Assembly (NCBI RefSeq): GCF_900115685.1
Contig: NZ_FOXJ01000003.1
Location: 248,001 to 312,000 of the forward strand
From: Variovorax sp. 770b2
GTDB lineage: Bacteria > Pseudomonadota > Gammaproteobacteria > Burkholderiales > Burkholderiaceae_C
DNA: 64,000 nt
Direction of reading: 5' to 3'
Shown piece by piece: positions 39,906-48,376 of the stretch (position 1 is its first letter; the number at the start of each line of letters is the position of its first letter). The position numbers and the translations under genes are program-made. The notes beneath the pieces are model-generated. The model was not told where the DNA came from. It did not search any database and saw only the letters and a list, made by a program, of their open reading frames with translations.

Positions 39906-40382
39906 TCAGGGCCGGCGCGCCTGCATCGGCTGGCGCGACCAGTACACGCCATCGAGCCGGTCGAGCCGCACCTCGCCGCCCGTCGATGGCGCATGCACGA
40001 AGCGCCCGTCGCCCACGTAGATGCCTGCGTGCGACGGCGCGGCATTGCCGAAGAGCACGAGGTCGCCGGAACGGATCTCGGACATCGCCACCGGCCGGCC
40101 GAACGACGCCATGCGCGCCACCGTGCGCGGCGGCACCTGCCCCAGGCTGCTGCGGTACACATAGCCGATGAGCCCGCTGCAATCGAAGCCGCCCTCGGGT
40201 GTGTTGCCGCCATAGCGGTACGGCGTGCCCACGAGCCCCAGCGCATGGATCGTGATGCTGTTCGATTGCTCGGCCGTGAGCGGCGGGATGCTGGAGACGG
40301 GCGGCCGCTGCGGCGTGGGTGGGCTCGCGCAACCGACCATCAGCAGGAAGACGCCCAGCGGGAGCAGTCGAAACAGCGGCAT
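39906..40382 (-). CDS. NlpC/P60-family (C40) cell-wall peptidase lipoprotein
   Basis: A 158-residue lipoprotein precursor: hydrophobic leader from MPLFRLLPLG to lipobox MVGC (Cys18), a Pro-rich linker, then an NlpC/P60 domain with the catalytic Cys in GGFDCSGLIGYVY (about residue 68), His in PSHAGIYVGDG (about 118) and a third His in RFVHAPSTGG. These cut D-Glu-meso-DAP links in peptidoglycan. Starts 22 residues further upstream exist, but ATG at 40382 gives a normal signal peptide. Spr/MepS-like. Confidence 0.85.
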   Translation of the reverse strand: MPLFRLLPLGVFLLMVGCASPPTPQRPPVSSIPPLTAEQSNSITIHALGLVGTPYRYGGNTPEGGFDCSGLIGYVYRSSLGQVPPRTVARMASFGRPVAMSEIRSGDLVLFGNAAPSHAGIYVGDGRFVHAPSTGGEVRLDRLDGVYWSRQPMQARRP

Positions 40383-40554
40383 GCGGGAGCGTTGCGTTGG
40401 CACGGTGGTGTCGGGCATGGGGTGATGGCGGGTCTTGTGGACGTGCATGGACTTTAGCGGCCCGGCGGGCGAGCGCGGCGCATCGTGGCGTTAGCGATGC
40501 TCACGTGGATGATCCAGTTGGCACGCTCTGCACGACACCAGGAGGGTCTTGCAA

Positions 40555-40989
40555 CTACCTGGGCACTACCTTGAAGGCGCGACTGGTCACCGTAGAAGTT
40601 GCCGCTTGACCCTGGGCCGACAGCGGAACAAAGACATGAATCGCCCTCGTGTCGGGAACCATGAAATCCGCTTCCAACACTTGGCTGGCGCTGCCCTTGA
40701 GAACAACGTCGAGCGATTGCGCGATAGGGGCGTTGTTTGCGTCTTGGATTACAAGTCCCAGCGTTCCGGAGTCGGCAGTCAATGCATAGGCCACGCTGAC
40801 CTTCAGATGCACCGATTGCCCGACACTCAGAACTTCGCTGGTGCTCGGTGCGATGTTCGTGATGCTGACGGTCGAGCCGCCGGGGGCAGCTTGAGCGGAA
40901 GGCGCTTCGCTGCGGCTGCATCCTCCGGCGGCAATTGCGCCCGCAAGGCAGGCAATCACGGGGACAGCAAAGATTCGAGAAGCGCGCAT
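40555..40989 (-). CDS. Hypothetical lipoprotein
   Basis: A 144-residue precursor with a leader MRASRIFAVPVIACLAGAIA and lipobox AAGGC, followed by a region rich in Ser, Ala and Val (STVSITNIAPSTSEVLSVGQ, VHLKVSVAYAL) that looks like a single beta-sandwich domain. No family recognised. ATG at 40989. Neighbouring genes on the same strand are also small envelope proteins. Confidence 0.6.
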   Translation of the reverse strand: MRASRIFAVPVIACLAGAIAAGGCSRSEAPSAQAAPGGSTVSITNIAPSTSEVLSVGQSVHLKVSVAYALTADSGTLGLVIQDANNAPIAQSLDVVLKGSASQVLEADFMVPDTRAIHVFVPLSAQGQAATSTVTSRAFKVVPR

Positions 40990-41072
40990 ACGAGATTGAG
41001 CCCCTTTGTATCGACGTGGCCAGCTCACTCGACAGGTTTGCCGCGAAGCCGCCTTGACATGAAACCAAAGAA

Positions 41073-41306
41073 CTACGAACACTTGCATTCAGCCGGCCCG
41101 GTGCCATGCATGCCGGCCGTTTGCTCCCAGCGATAGATCGGGACCATGGTTCCGCTTTTCCCCAGCACGGCGCAGTGCTCACGACAACCTTGCTCAGGTG
41201 ACGGCAGCAAGCTGGCGCCGTACATGATGGCCGAAGCCAACGCCACGAAGACGCCAAAACCGAGCATGACACGAAGACCGAGTGGGATGAAGTGCTTGCT
41301 TGTCAT
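41073..41306 (-). CDS. Small single-pass membrane protein with Cys cluster
   Basis: A 77-residue protein with one transmembrane helix (about residues 10-32) and a short periplasmic or lumenal tail that contains four Cys (CREHC at 41-45, CKC at the end) and YRWEQT. The paired cysteines suggest disulfides or metal binding. Its ATG overlaps the stop of the frameshifted upstream gene as ATGA, so the two were translationally coupled. Function unknown. Confidence 0.55.
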   Translation of the reverse strand: MTSKHFIPLGLRVMLGFGVFVALASAIMYGASLLPSPEQGCREHCAVLGKSGTMVPIYRWEQTAGMHGTGPAECKCS

Positions 41307-41604
41307 GAGTGTCCAATGTTCGAGTCGGCATTTCCGGTTGCCGATGAATACCAGGCGCCGCCCCTGCCTCGGAACAACAGGACCAGGGCCAGAAGCTCCA
41401 TGAAGCAAAGTGTCGCAGTCATCAACCAGTTCCAAGCGGAATAGTTTCCGAGCCGTTGCGGGTAGACCACCCAAAGCAGCCAAGATCCGAATCCGTACGC
41501 GCTTCGCTGCTCGACGCCACGCTCCATACGTACTGAAAAGCCTCGACCACAAAAACCGCAGTCGACAAGGCGATTGCCGCCTTTATTTCGGTCGGAGCAT
41601 TCAC
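41303..41604 (-). pseudogene. Small multi-pass membrane protein, frameshifted
   Basis: The N-terminal part reads from GTG 41604 (NAPTEIKAAIALSTAVFVVE, a start typical of small DUF-type inner-membrane proteins), while the C-terminal part (SWLLWVVYPQRLGNYSAW, ATLCFMELLALVLLFRGRG) is in another frame and ends at 41303 overlapping the next gene. The frames cross around 41,490-41,520. Either a real indel or a sequencing error. Alternatively the second half is an independent 74-residue protein starting at ATG 41527. Confidence 0.5.
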
Positions 41605-41660
41605 AGGCACTTCCTTTTTCTTGTTCCGCGAGGCAAATTCCCGCGCGTGATCGGCGGTCG

Positions 41661-42095
41661 TCACGCGCCCGGGTAATGCTCCGCCAGCACCTCACGCACC
41701 GTCTCCTGCAACCCCTTGAAGATCTCGGCCACATCGACCTGCTCCCCGTCCTCGATCCGCTTGGAAAGCATCGTCTTGGGAAACAGCAACAGCGTCGTCT
41801 GCTTGTAGCGGATCGCAGGGTCCCTGCCGTACTCGTCTTCGACCATCCACCAGTCCCAGTGCGCCTGCGTTTGGATGAAGACCTTGCCGAACGCCAGGCC
41901 CAGCGCCTGCAGCGAATACGTGGCCTCCGGCTCGACGATCTTCGAATCGACGACCTTCTGCAGCGCCGCCAGGTCGGCCGTCGTTCCCGACAACGCCAGG
42001 CCCGTCGCCTCGGACACCAGTTCTGCCGCATGCATCAACTGGTGCGCGATGGCATGAAGTTCGGCAGGGGTGGGCGCTTCGATCTTTTGTTCCAT
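41661..42095 (-). CDS. DUF3806-like protein
   Basis: A 144-residue soluble protein without signal peptide. The central part YSLQALGLAFGKVFIQTQAHWDWWMVEDEYGRD with PAIRYKQTTLLLFPKTMLSKRIEDGE resembles DUF3806 proteins from memory; written motifs are LAFGKVF, WWMVEDEYGRD and FPKTML. Role unknown. Related proteins occur as T6SS or polymorphic-toxin neighbours but no such context is here. ATG at 42095, 89 bp from the divergent gene at 42185. Confidence 0.6.
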   Translation of the reverse strand: MEQKIEAPTPAELHAIAHQLMHAAELVSEATGLALSGTTADLAALQKVVDSKIVEPEATYSLQALGLAFGKVFIQTQAHWDWWMVEDEYGRDPAIRYKQTTLLLFPKTMLSKRIEDGEQVDVAEIFKGLQETVREVLAEHYPGA

Positions 42096-42184
42096 GGCGT
42101 GCGTACTTTTGACTCGATGGGATGGCCGGCACTTTGCCATGAAGTCGCGGCCGGGTCGCCGGCATCGTATGGCACGATCGACGC

Positions 42185-42745
42185 ATGCCCGAGCCGTCAC
42201 GCCGCATCCCGTACCGCACCTGGCCAGGCGCACTCGCGGTACTCCTGGCCATCGCCTTCTACGTGGGCGGCCTGACCTTCTGGAACAACCGCACGCCCGG
42301 CGCGCGCCCCTTGCCCGCGGGGCAGACCGTGTCCGTCGGCCATGCCCGGTTCGAGCCCGCCGACGGATGGGAGATGGACGTGGCCCGCTCCAGGGCAGGC
42401 AGGTCGCTGATGCTCTTCAAGGGCGGCCACAAGTTCCTGGTCACCACCGGTCCCTGGGTGGGTGGGCCGGACGGACCGCTGGTGCGCCAGCAGCGGCTCA
42501 TGGAGCGGGGCCAGCACCTGGAGATCGACGGCGACGTCTCCGATTTCGTCACGCCGTGGGGCCTGCAGGGCAAGACCTTCGCGTACTACGGATCCAAGCT
42601 CGCCGGCCGCTTCTGGCAGGTGGTGGACCTGCAGCGCAAGTCGCTCGTGCAGATCGATTTCTACGGCGCCAGCGACGGCTTGAACGAAGCGATGGCCGAG
42701 GCCCGCGGCATGCTGGAGTCCATGGACCTGGAGGCCTCGCCATGA
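42185..42745 (+). CDS. Hypothetical single-pass membrane protein
   Basis: A 186-residue protein with one N-terminal transmembrane helix (about residues 15-33, LAVLLAIAFYVGGLTFW) and a soluble part of about 150 residues with FEPADGWEMD, GGHKFLVTTGPW and WQVVDLQRKSLVQIDFYG. No family recognised. Its stop overlaps the start of the PrsW-type gene (ATGA), so the two products probably act together at the membrane. Confidence 0.65.
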   Translation: MPEPSRRIPYRTWPGALAVLLAIAFYVGGLTFWNNRTPGARPLPAGQTVSVGHARFEPADGWEMDVARSRAGRSLMLFKGGHKFLVTTGPWVGGPDGPLVRQQRLMERGQHLEIDGDVSDFVTPWGLQGKTFAYYGSKLAGRFWQVVDLQRKSLVQIDFYGASDGLNEAMAEARGMLESMDLEASP

Positions 42746-43950
42746 GCGCAGAAAGCCCCGGGGCCCTCGCCGGCCCCGAGCAGGACCGCGGCGAGTGGCC
42801 GGTGGGCACCGACTCGTTCTTCCAACCGCAACGCGCAGCGTTCTGGCTGCTGGCGGCGATGATCGTCAACGGACTCTTCTACACGGTCAACATGTTCTCG
42901 ATGGGGTTCCGCGTGGTGCCCGTCACCGCGTTGCTGGGGCTCCTGGTGTGGGGCGTGTACACGCTGATCTTTGTTCTGGTCTTTCGAACGCTCGACCTGC
43001 TCGAGCAGCACCCGCCCGAGGCCTTCGTGCTGGCCTTCGCATGGGGAGGCCTGGGTGCGGTGTATTTCGCCGCGCCGGCCAACATCGCCATCCAGGGCCT
43101 GTGCGCGAAGCTGGTGTCGCCGGACTTCGTGGCCGTCTGGGGGCCGGCCATCGCGGGGCCGATCACCGAGGAGTTCCTGAAGCTCGCGGGCGTCATCCTG
43201 CTGGTGCTGGTCGCGCGCAACCAGTTCCAGACCTACCTCTCGGTGCTGATCGTGGGCGCGATGGCGGGGCTGGGCTTCCAGGTGGTCGAGAACCTCACGT
43301 ACACCGTCAACGCGTCGATGCACTTTCCGCTCGAGAACCAGGTGGTTCCGGTGTTCCTGAACCTGTTCACGCGCGGGCTGCTGAGCGGCCTGTGGAGCCA
43401 CGCGGCCTACACCACGATCGCGTCCTTCGGCGTCGCGTGGTTCCTGCTGCACCCGGAGCGATCGAAGGCGACGCGGATCGCCGTGGCCTTCCTGTGCTTC
43501 GCGCTCGCGTGGGCCATGCACTTCATCTGGAACTCGCCGTGGCTGGAAGACCTCTTCGACGGCGGCTACGGCGAGATGGCCGTGATGCTTCTCGTCAAGG
43601 GCATCCCCGCGATGATCGCGGCCGGGCTCTTCTGGCGGGTGGCCGCGCGCGAGGACGGCGCGTACCTGCATGCGCTGGCGGCCTACTTCGTGCCCGAGCG
43701 CGAACTGATCCGCGACGACGAATGGGTGCGCCTTGGCGCACCGCTGCAGCGCTACAAGGTCCGCCGCGAGATGGGCTGGACCTTCGGCCTGCGCGCGAGA
43801 TGGCTGAAGACGCAGCTGCAGCGCGAGCAATTGCGGCTGGTGCGCAAGGCGATGACGTACGGGCGCGGGGCGCAGACGCTGCGGCACGAGGTGGCGATCC
43901 GGCGGCTGCGGGCCGAGCTGGAGCCGCTCATCGCAGCAACGCCGCCATGA
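42742..43950 (+). CDS. PrsW-type intramembrane metalloprotease
   Basis: A 402-residue membrane protein with about eight helices. The putative zinc motifs of the PrsW/CAAX-protease-like group are present in order: GPITEEFLK (paired Glu, about residue 143), FQVVENLTY (Glu/Asn, about 177), WSHAAYT (His, about 216) and WAMHFIWNS (His, about 253). PrsW proteins cut anti-sigma factors or other membrane proteins. The cytoplasmic end (about 310-402) is highly basic and helical. Coupled to the preceding membrane gene; its target is unknown. Confidence 0.78.
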   Translation: MSAESPGALAGPEQDRGEWPVGTDSFFQPQRAAFWLLAAMIVNGLFYTVNMFSMGFRVVPVTALLGLLVWGVYTLIFVLVFRTLDLLEQHPPEAFVLAFAWGGLGAVYFAAPANIAIQGLCAKLVSPDFVAVWGPAIAGPITEEFLKLAGVILLVLVARNQFQTYLSVLIVGAMAGLGFQVVENLTYTVNASMHFPLENQVVPVFLNLFTRGLLSGLWSHAAYTTIASFGVAWFLLHPERSKATRIAVAFLCFALAWAMHFIWNSPWLEDLFDGGYGEMAVMLLVKGIPAMIAAGLFWRVAAREDGAYLHALAAYFVPERELIRDDEWVRLGAPLQRYKVRREMGWTFGLRARWLKTQLQREQLRLVRKAMTYGRGAQTLRHEVAIRRLRAELEPLIAATPP

Positions 43951-44069
43951 AGACGGTGAAGATGCGATCCGCACGAAGTCATCGTTCGACGCCTCTTTTC
44001 TTCCTCATCGGCCATCAAGAAACTTGTTGACCATCGCCATGCAGCCGGCGATCGCCACGATCGTTCGCG

Positions 44070-44813
44070 CTAGATGCGCTTTGCCTCCCGGATGCTGCGC
44101 AGGAACGAACGGGTCCGGTCCCGCTGCGGCTCGGCGAAGATCTGTTCCGGAGGCCCCTCCTCGCAGACGACCCCATCGCACAGGAAACACACCTTCGACG
44201 AAACCTCCCGCGCAAAACCCATTTCGTGGGTTGCCAGCAGCATGGTCATGCCTTCGTTCGCCAGGTCGCGCACGATGTTGAGCACTTCGGACACCAGTTC
44301 GGGATCCAGCGCGGAGGTGATTTCATCGAGCAGCAGGACCATGGGGTCCATGGCCAGTGCGCGGACGATCGCGACGCGCTGCTGCTGGCCTCCCGACATG
44401 CGATCGGGATATTCCTTCGCCTTGTGCGCGAGGCTGAAGCGCTTGAGCAATTCCATGGCGCGGTCTTCGGCCTCGGCCCTCGGCTGCTTCAGGACCTGGA
44501 TCGGCGCGAGCGTCACGTTCTGCAGCACGGTCATGTGCGGGAACAGGTTGTAGCCCTGGAAAACGATGCCGATGTCGCGGCGCAGGGCGTTGACGTCGAC
44601 ACCCGGCCCCGTGATGCGGTCGCCGTGCACCCGTATCTCTCCCGAATCGATGGGCTCCAGGCCGTTGATGCAACGCAGCAGCGTCGACTTCCCCGACCCC
44701 GACGGGCCGATGAGGCTGACCACCTGATGCTCTTCGACCGACATCGCCAACCGGTTGAGCACCGGCAGGTCGCCATACGACTTCGAAATTTCCCGGATCT
44801 CGATAAAGGACAT
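44070..44813 (-). CDS. Polar amino acid ABC transporter ATP-binding protein
   Basis: A 247-residue ATPase of the GlnQ/HisP group: Walker A GPSGSGKSTLLRC (about 36-48), Q-loop VFQGYNLFPHMT, signature MSGGQQQRVAIVRAL, Walker B VLLLDEITSALDPE (the usual Pro of DEPTSALD is Ile) and H-loop LATHEMGF. Last gene of the operon with the TauD-like dioxygenase. Powers uptake of the substrate bound by the protein at 45983-46858. Confidence 0.9.
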   Translation of the reverse strand: MSFIEIREISKSYGDLPVLNRLAMSVEEHQVVSLIGPSGSGKSTLLRCINGLEPIDSGEIRVHGDRITGPGVDVNALRRDIGIVFQGYNLFPHMTVLQNVTLAPIQVLKQPRAEAEDRAMELLKRFSLAHKAKEYPDRMSGGQQQRVAIVRALAMDPMVLLLDEITSALDPELVSEVLNIVRDLANEGMTMLLATHEMGFAREVSSKVCFLCDGVVCEEGPPEQIFAEPQRDRTRSFLRSIREAKRI

Positions 44814-44825
44814 GTTGAAACTTTG

Positions 44826-45965
44826 TTAAGCGTTGCCCGCCCGCATGCGGGCGCGGTCGCGGCGGGCCATGCGCTCCACGAAGCGCGTCTGCGGGATGGA
44901 AATGACGATGAAGAGCAGCGCGACGGTGGTCGCGGCGGACAGGTTGTAGTAGTTCGAGGCAACGATCATCGATTGATTGAACGAGTCGACGACCCCGACC
45001 ACGTTGACCAGCGCGGTGTCCTTCTGCAGCGCGATGAACGCATTGAGAAGCGGCGGAATGATCTGGCGCACGCCCTGGGGCACCACCACGAACCGGAGCG
45101 TCTGCATGTGCGACAGCCCCAGCGACCGGGAAGCGGCCGTCTGGCTCCAGTGAACGCTCTGGATCCCCGCGCGATAGATTTCGGCGACGTAGGCACCCAC
45201 GGTCAGCGTCAACGCGACCACCACATAGGTCGTGAGGGACAGGTCCTTCAGGATGGGCACGCCCGTCAAGGGAAGGCCGAAGCCGACGAGGTAGATCACC
45301 AGCACAGCCGGGATCGACCGGAACACGTCCACGTAGGCGGTGGCGATGAAGCGCAAGGGCTTTCCGGCCGCCCCGGGAGCGAACATCGCCAGCGCCACGA
45401 TCAAGCCCCAGACCAGCACGAGGACCTCCGCGATCAGGAAGATCTTCACGTTGACCCAGAACGCATCCAGGACCAGCGGGAATGTCTTGACGATCAACGG
45501 CACCAGGAAGAAGGTCTTGGCGACCGCCTGGTTGTTGGCCAGCAGGAACTGAAAGCCCAGCACCACGATGAATTGCGCCAGCGTATAGCCCAGCGCAATC
45601 CAGCTCTGCACGCAGGCATCGGATCTCTCGATGCGCGCCGCCACGACATCCATGCGGCGCGCCGCCGCCCGAACGCCCCGGCAGCGATGGAACGCGCGCA
45701 CCAGTGGCCAGACCACGCCGAGCGACGCGATCGCCAGGGCCCCTGCCCCTGCCGATGTCCACCAGCCATCCCAGGCGCTGCCCCTCAAGGCTTCACGCAG
45801 GGACTGGAGGGTGTACCAGCTGGCCGCGACGACCAGAAGCACGCCCACCAGTGCAAAGGCAAAGAGCACCAGCGGCACTTTCGGCATGCCTCCGATGTTC
45901 AGGCGGCGCTCCTGCCCCGCGACTGGAGAAGGCATTCCGGCGGACTGCTGCGGTGCACTGTTCAT
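44826..45965 (-). CDS. Polar amino acid ABC transporter permease, long form
   Basis: A 379-residue permease. The C-terminal 215 residues are a HisM/GlnP-type domain with the EAA loop (YRAGIQSVHWSQTAASRSLG, then PQGVRQIIPPLLN). In front lies an unusual extension of about 165 residues with three or four further hydrophobic segments (around 30-50, 65-90 and 120-145). As no partner permease gene is present, the protein probably forms a homodimer. Twelve bases separate it from the ATPase gene. Confidence 0.85.
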   Translation of the reverse strand: MNSAPQQSAGMPSPVAGQERRLNIGGMPKVPLVLFAFALVGVLLVVAASWYTLQSLREALRGSAWDGWWTSAGAGALAIASLGVVWPLVRAFHRCRGVRAAARRMDVVAARIERSDACVQSWIALGYTLAQFIVVLGFQFLLANNQAVAKTFFLVPLIVKTFPLVLDAFWVNVKIFLIAEVLVLVWGLIVALAMFAPGAAGKPLRFIATAYVDVFRSIPAVLVIYLVGFGLPLTGVPILKDLSLTTYVVVALTLTVGAYVAEIYRAGIQSVHWSQTAASRSLGLSHMQTLRFVVVPQGVRQIIPPLLNAFIALQKDTALVNVVGVVDSFNQSMIVASNYYNLSAATTVALLFIVISIPQTRFVERMARRDRARMRAGNA

Positions 45966-45982
45966 GGTCGGGGTCTCGGGTC

Positions 45983-46858
45983 TCAGGGGTTGAAGACAGG
46001 CACTTTGGTGGGATCGGCACCGAGCGTGGGCGTCAGGTACTGGTTCGCCAGTCTCGCGAACGTGCCGTCGCGCTTCATCTCCTCGATCAACTTGTTGAAG
46101 GTCGGCATGTTCACCGAATCCCTGTTGACGAGGCCACCCCAGCGCTCACCCGTGTCGTAGCGGCCGACGACCTCGAACATCCCGTTGGATTGCTTGGCGC
46201 GGGCCAGCAGATTGGGCGTGTCGTACAGGACGGCATCGACCTGGCCGGCGGCCAGTGCCGCGTACATCGCGGCCGCCTCGGCAAAGACCTTGGGCTGTTC
46301 CACGGGTTTGACGTTGTCCGCAAGGTAGCCGAGGATGGTGGTCCCCTGCTTCACGCCGAGACGCATCTTCTTGATGCTCTCCTTGTCGGCCTTGACACCG
46401 GCTTTCACGAGAATCCCCTGGTCCGAGCTGAAGTACGGGTCGGTGAAGTTCACCACCTTCTTTCGCTCGTCGGTGATGGTGATCTGGCTCAACGCGATGT
46501 CGAAGCCCTGGGCCTGTCCGGTGAGGATCTGCGCGAACGAGCGGTTCACCACCACCACGCGATCCAGGCCCGCGCGGTACGCCATGTTGGCGGCCATGCA
46601 GTACTCGAACCCGTCCTTGATCGTGTCGATCGAGTCCCCGTTCCACCACCCCGGAGAGGGCAGCACGGGTCGCACGGAAAGCGCGCCCGGGACCACCGTT
46701 TCCAGCTTCACCGATCCGCGCTGACCCGTGACTTCGCATTTGCCGTAGTCCGGTGCCGCAAAGGCGGTGCACGACACGGCGCTCACGATGAGTGCGGCAA
46801 GTACCGAGGAGATCGGCCGTGCGTTGGAAGTTGCTTGCTTGCGCTTGTGGAATTTCAT
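45983..46858 (-). CDS. Polar amino acid ABC transporter substrate-binding protein
   Basis: A 291-residue exported receptor of the SBP_bac_3 family with signal peptide (cleaved after AFAAP, about residue 35), GFEYCMAANMAYRAGL, the ligand-site stretch GFDIALSQITITDERKKVVN and FTDPYFSSDQGILV. Many relatives bind amino acids or opines. The N-terminal CEVTGQRG is atypical. Sits 59 bp after the TauD-like dioxygenase gene and 17 bp before the permease gene, in one operon. Confidence 0.88.
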   Translation of the reverse strand: MKFHKRKQATSNARPISSVLAALIVSAVSCTAFAAPDYGKCEVTGQRGSVKLETVVPGALSVRPVLPSPGWWNGDSIDTIKDGFEYCMAANMAYRAGLDRVVVVNRSFAQILTGQAQGFDIALSQITITDERKKVVNFTDPYFSSDQGILVKAGVKADKESIKKMRLGVKQGTTILGYLADNVKPVEQPKVFAEAAAMYAALAAGQVDAVLYDTPNLLARAKQSNGMFEVVGRYDTGERWGGLVNRDSVNMPTFNKLIEEMKRDGTFARLANQYLTPTLGADPTKVPVFNP

Positions 46859-46917
46859 GTCGGGGCTCCGTTGGTTGATTGGAATTGAGAGGCGGCGGCT
46901 TCGATGCCCTGCTTCAT

Positions 46918-47985
46918 TCAGGCAGGCAGCGCCGCCGCGGGTTGCGCGATCCCGCCGTGCGGCTTGCCCGAGGCGACATCGCCCCACAGCACGGCATGGT
47001 CGCCGGGCAGCGCGCGGGAGTTGGGCACCGAGAGCCACAGCCGCATGAGCATCCGGTCCTCGCCGGTCTGCACGTTGTCCTTGAAAGCCGTGCGGCCGTG
47101 ATAGACGACGTGGTTGTTCAGCAGCTGAATGTCGCCGGGCGCAAAGCGCATCTCGAAGCACTCTGCTTCGGCGACGTCCATCAGCAGGTGGATGGCTTCC
47201 CACTCGGCATCGCTCAGCTTGCGGACACCGGGCAGCATCTGCGCGTTCTCGATGTAGGTGAGCGAGAAGTGGCTCGTGAGCTTGCCGTCCCGCACGCCGA
47301 AGATCGGAAGATCGTAGGCCACATGTTCGCCACCGGCCTCCTCGCCGAACCGGCTGCGGGGAATCGGTTTGCAAAGAAGGGCATGCAGATCGGGCCGGCG
47401 CTCCAGGATCCTGTTGTAGACGGTCGCGCTGCTGGCGAGCTTGCTGACGCCGCCTTCGGAGGCCTGGCGGACACACAGCAGCCCGACCACGTCGCAGCGA
47501 TCGGTATGAAAACGCAGCTGTCCCGGCGACAACGTGCGGGCACCGGACGACAGGAACTGCTTGCCATGCTCGTCGACGGTCGCCCCATAGAGCTTCGCAC
47601 CGACGCCCATTCCCTCGTCCTTGATCTCGCGCATGACCTCGCCGCGGTAGTTCTGGAACATCGGCGTGCCCAGATGGGCACCGAAGGCATACCAGAGCCG
47701 GCGCAGCTGCTCCTGGTGGTAGCGGCTCACGTCGAGGCCGCGGACCTTGACCATGCCGGAGCCGTTTTCCAGCTCTTCGCGAACCTCGTCGAAGAACGCG
47801 GTGGCATCGGGCAGCGGGAAGTTCTGGCGATCGATCCTGCGCCAATCGAGCCCCTCCGTCTTCTGCAACGCTGTATCGATTTGCGCCAGGACGATCGAGG
47901 GAAACTGTTTGACCCATCGATGGTTTTGGCCCATCTCAGCACCAGACCAAACGCAAGTGCCGTTCAGATAACTCGACTCGGACAT
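46918..47985 (-). CDS. TauD/TfdA-family 2-oxoglutarate dioxygenase
   Basis: A 355-residue iron/2-oxoglutarate oxygenase. Metal ligands are in LRFHTDRCDVVGL (His-x-Asp, about residues 158-170) and LLNNHVVYHGRTAF (distal His, about 298); the Arg of RMLMRLWLS would hold 2-oxoglutarate. TauD/TfdA enzymes hydroxylate sulfonates, amino acids, betaines or phenoxy acids. As first gene before a polar amino-acid transporter and under a GntR regulator, it probably hydroxylates an imported amino acid or amine. ATG at 47985. Confidence 0.87.
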   Translation of the reverse strand: MSESSYLNGTCVWSGAEMGQNHRWVKQFPSIVLAQIDTALQKTEGLDWRRIDRQNFPLPDATAFFDEVREELENGSGMVKVRGLDVSRYHQEQLRRLWYAFGAHLGTPMFQNYRGEVMREIKDEGMGVGAKLYGATVDEHGKQFLSSGARTLSPGQLRFHTDRCDVVGLLCVRQASEGGVSKLASSATVYNRILERRPDLHALLCKPIPRSRFGEEAGGEHVAYDLPIFGVRDGKLTSHFSLTYIENAQMLPGVRKLSDAEWEAIHLLMDVAEAECFEMRFAPGDIQLLNNHVVYHGRTAFKDNVQTGEDRMLMRLWLSVPNSRALPGDHAVLWGDVASGKPHGGIAQPAAALPA

Positions 47986-48012
47986 GAACTCTCCAGAAAG
48001 ATGATTGGGCTT

Positions 48013-48032
48013 TGTCTATCGATGTATAGACA
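48013..48032. promoter_or_regulatory. Inverted repeat at the dioxygenase promoter
   Basis: TGTCTAT (48013-48019) and ATAGACA (48026-48032) are exact complements around CGATGT, 28-47 bp upstream of the dioxygenase ATG. The place suits an operator overlapping the promoter. It differs from the ATTGGATCCAAT sites nearby, so it may bind another regulator. Confidence 0.45.
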
Positions 48033-48128
48033 GGCGCCGATGTTAGGCAGCTAGTCGCGCCCGCCGCAACCGGGGCGGGGTCAATCGAGGGCAAACACCT
48101 ACCGAATGGCTCCATGAAAAAATCCAAC

Positions 48129-48331
48129 ATTGGATCCAATATGGGGCACAACGCACGATTTCGTAGCCTTTGCTTTCGCCCTCGCCTTCAAGAAGGTATC
48201 GAGCAAGAAGCGTTCCAGATTGGATCCAATCAAGGATCTGTTTACCCGTTCCTTGACGCTGCATCGAGGGGAGCCGCTGCGCTGTGGACCTCTGCCCTCC
48301 TCCGAACGACGGATCCGCAATTGGATCTTCC
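48129..48331. promoter_or_regulatory. GntR operator repeats
   Basis: The palindrome ATTGGATCCAAT occurs twice exactly (48129-48140 and 48219-48230) and once with an intact left half ATTGGATC (48320-48327). All lie in the 391-bp gap between the divergent dioxygenase operon and the GntR gene, at spacings of 90 and 101 bp. FadR/VanR-type GntR proteins bind such short palindromes; looping between them is possible. Apart from these and the inverted repeat at 48013, nothing else was seen in the gap. Confidence 0.65.
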
Positions 48332-48376
48332 GTAGAATTCCGCGCAGTTCATGGTGAAGACAACAAGGGAGTTCGA

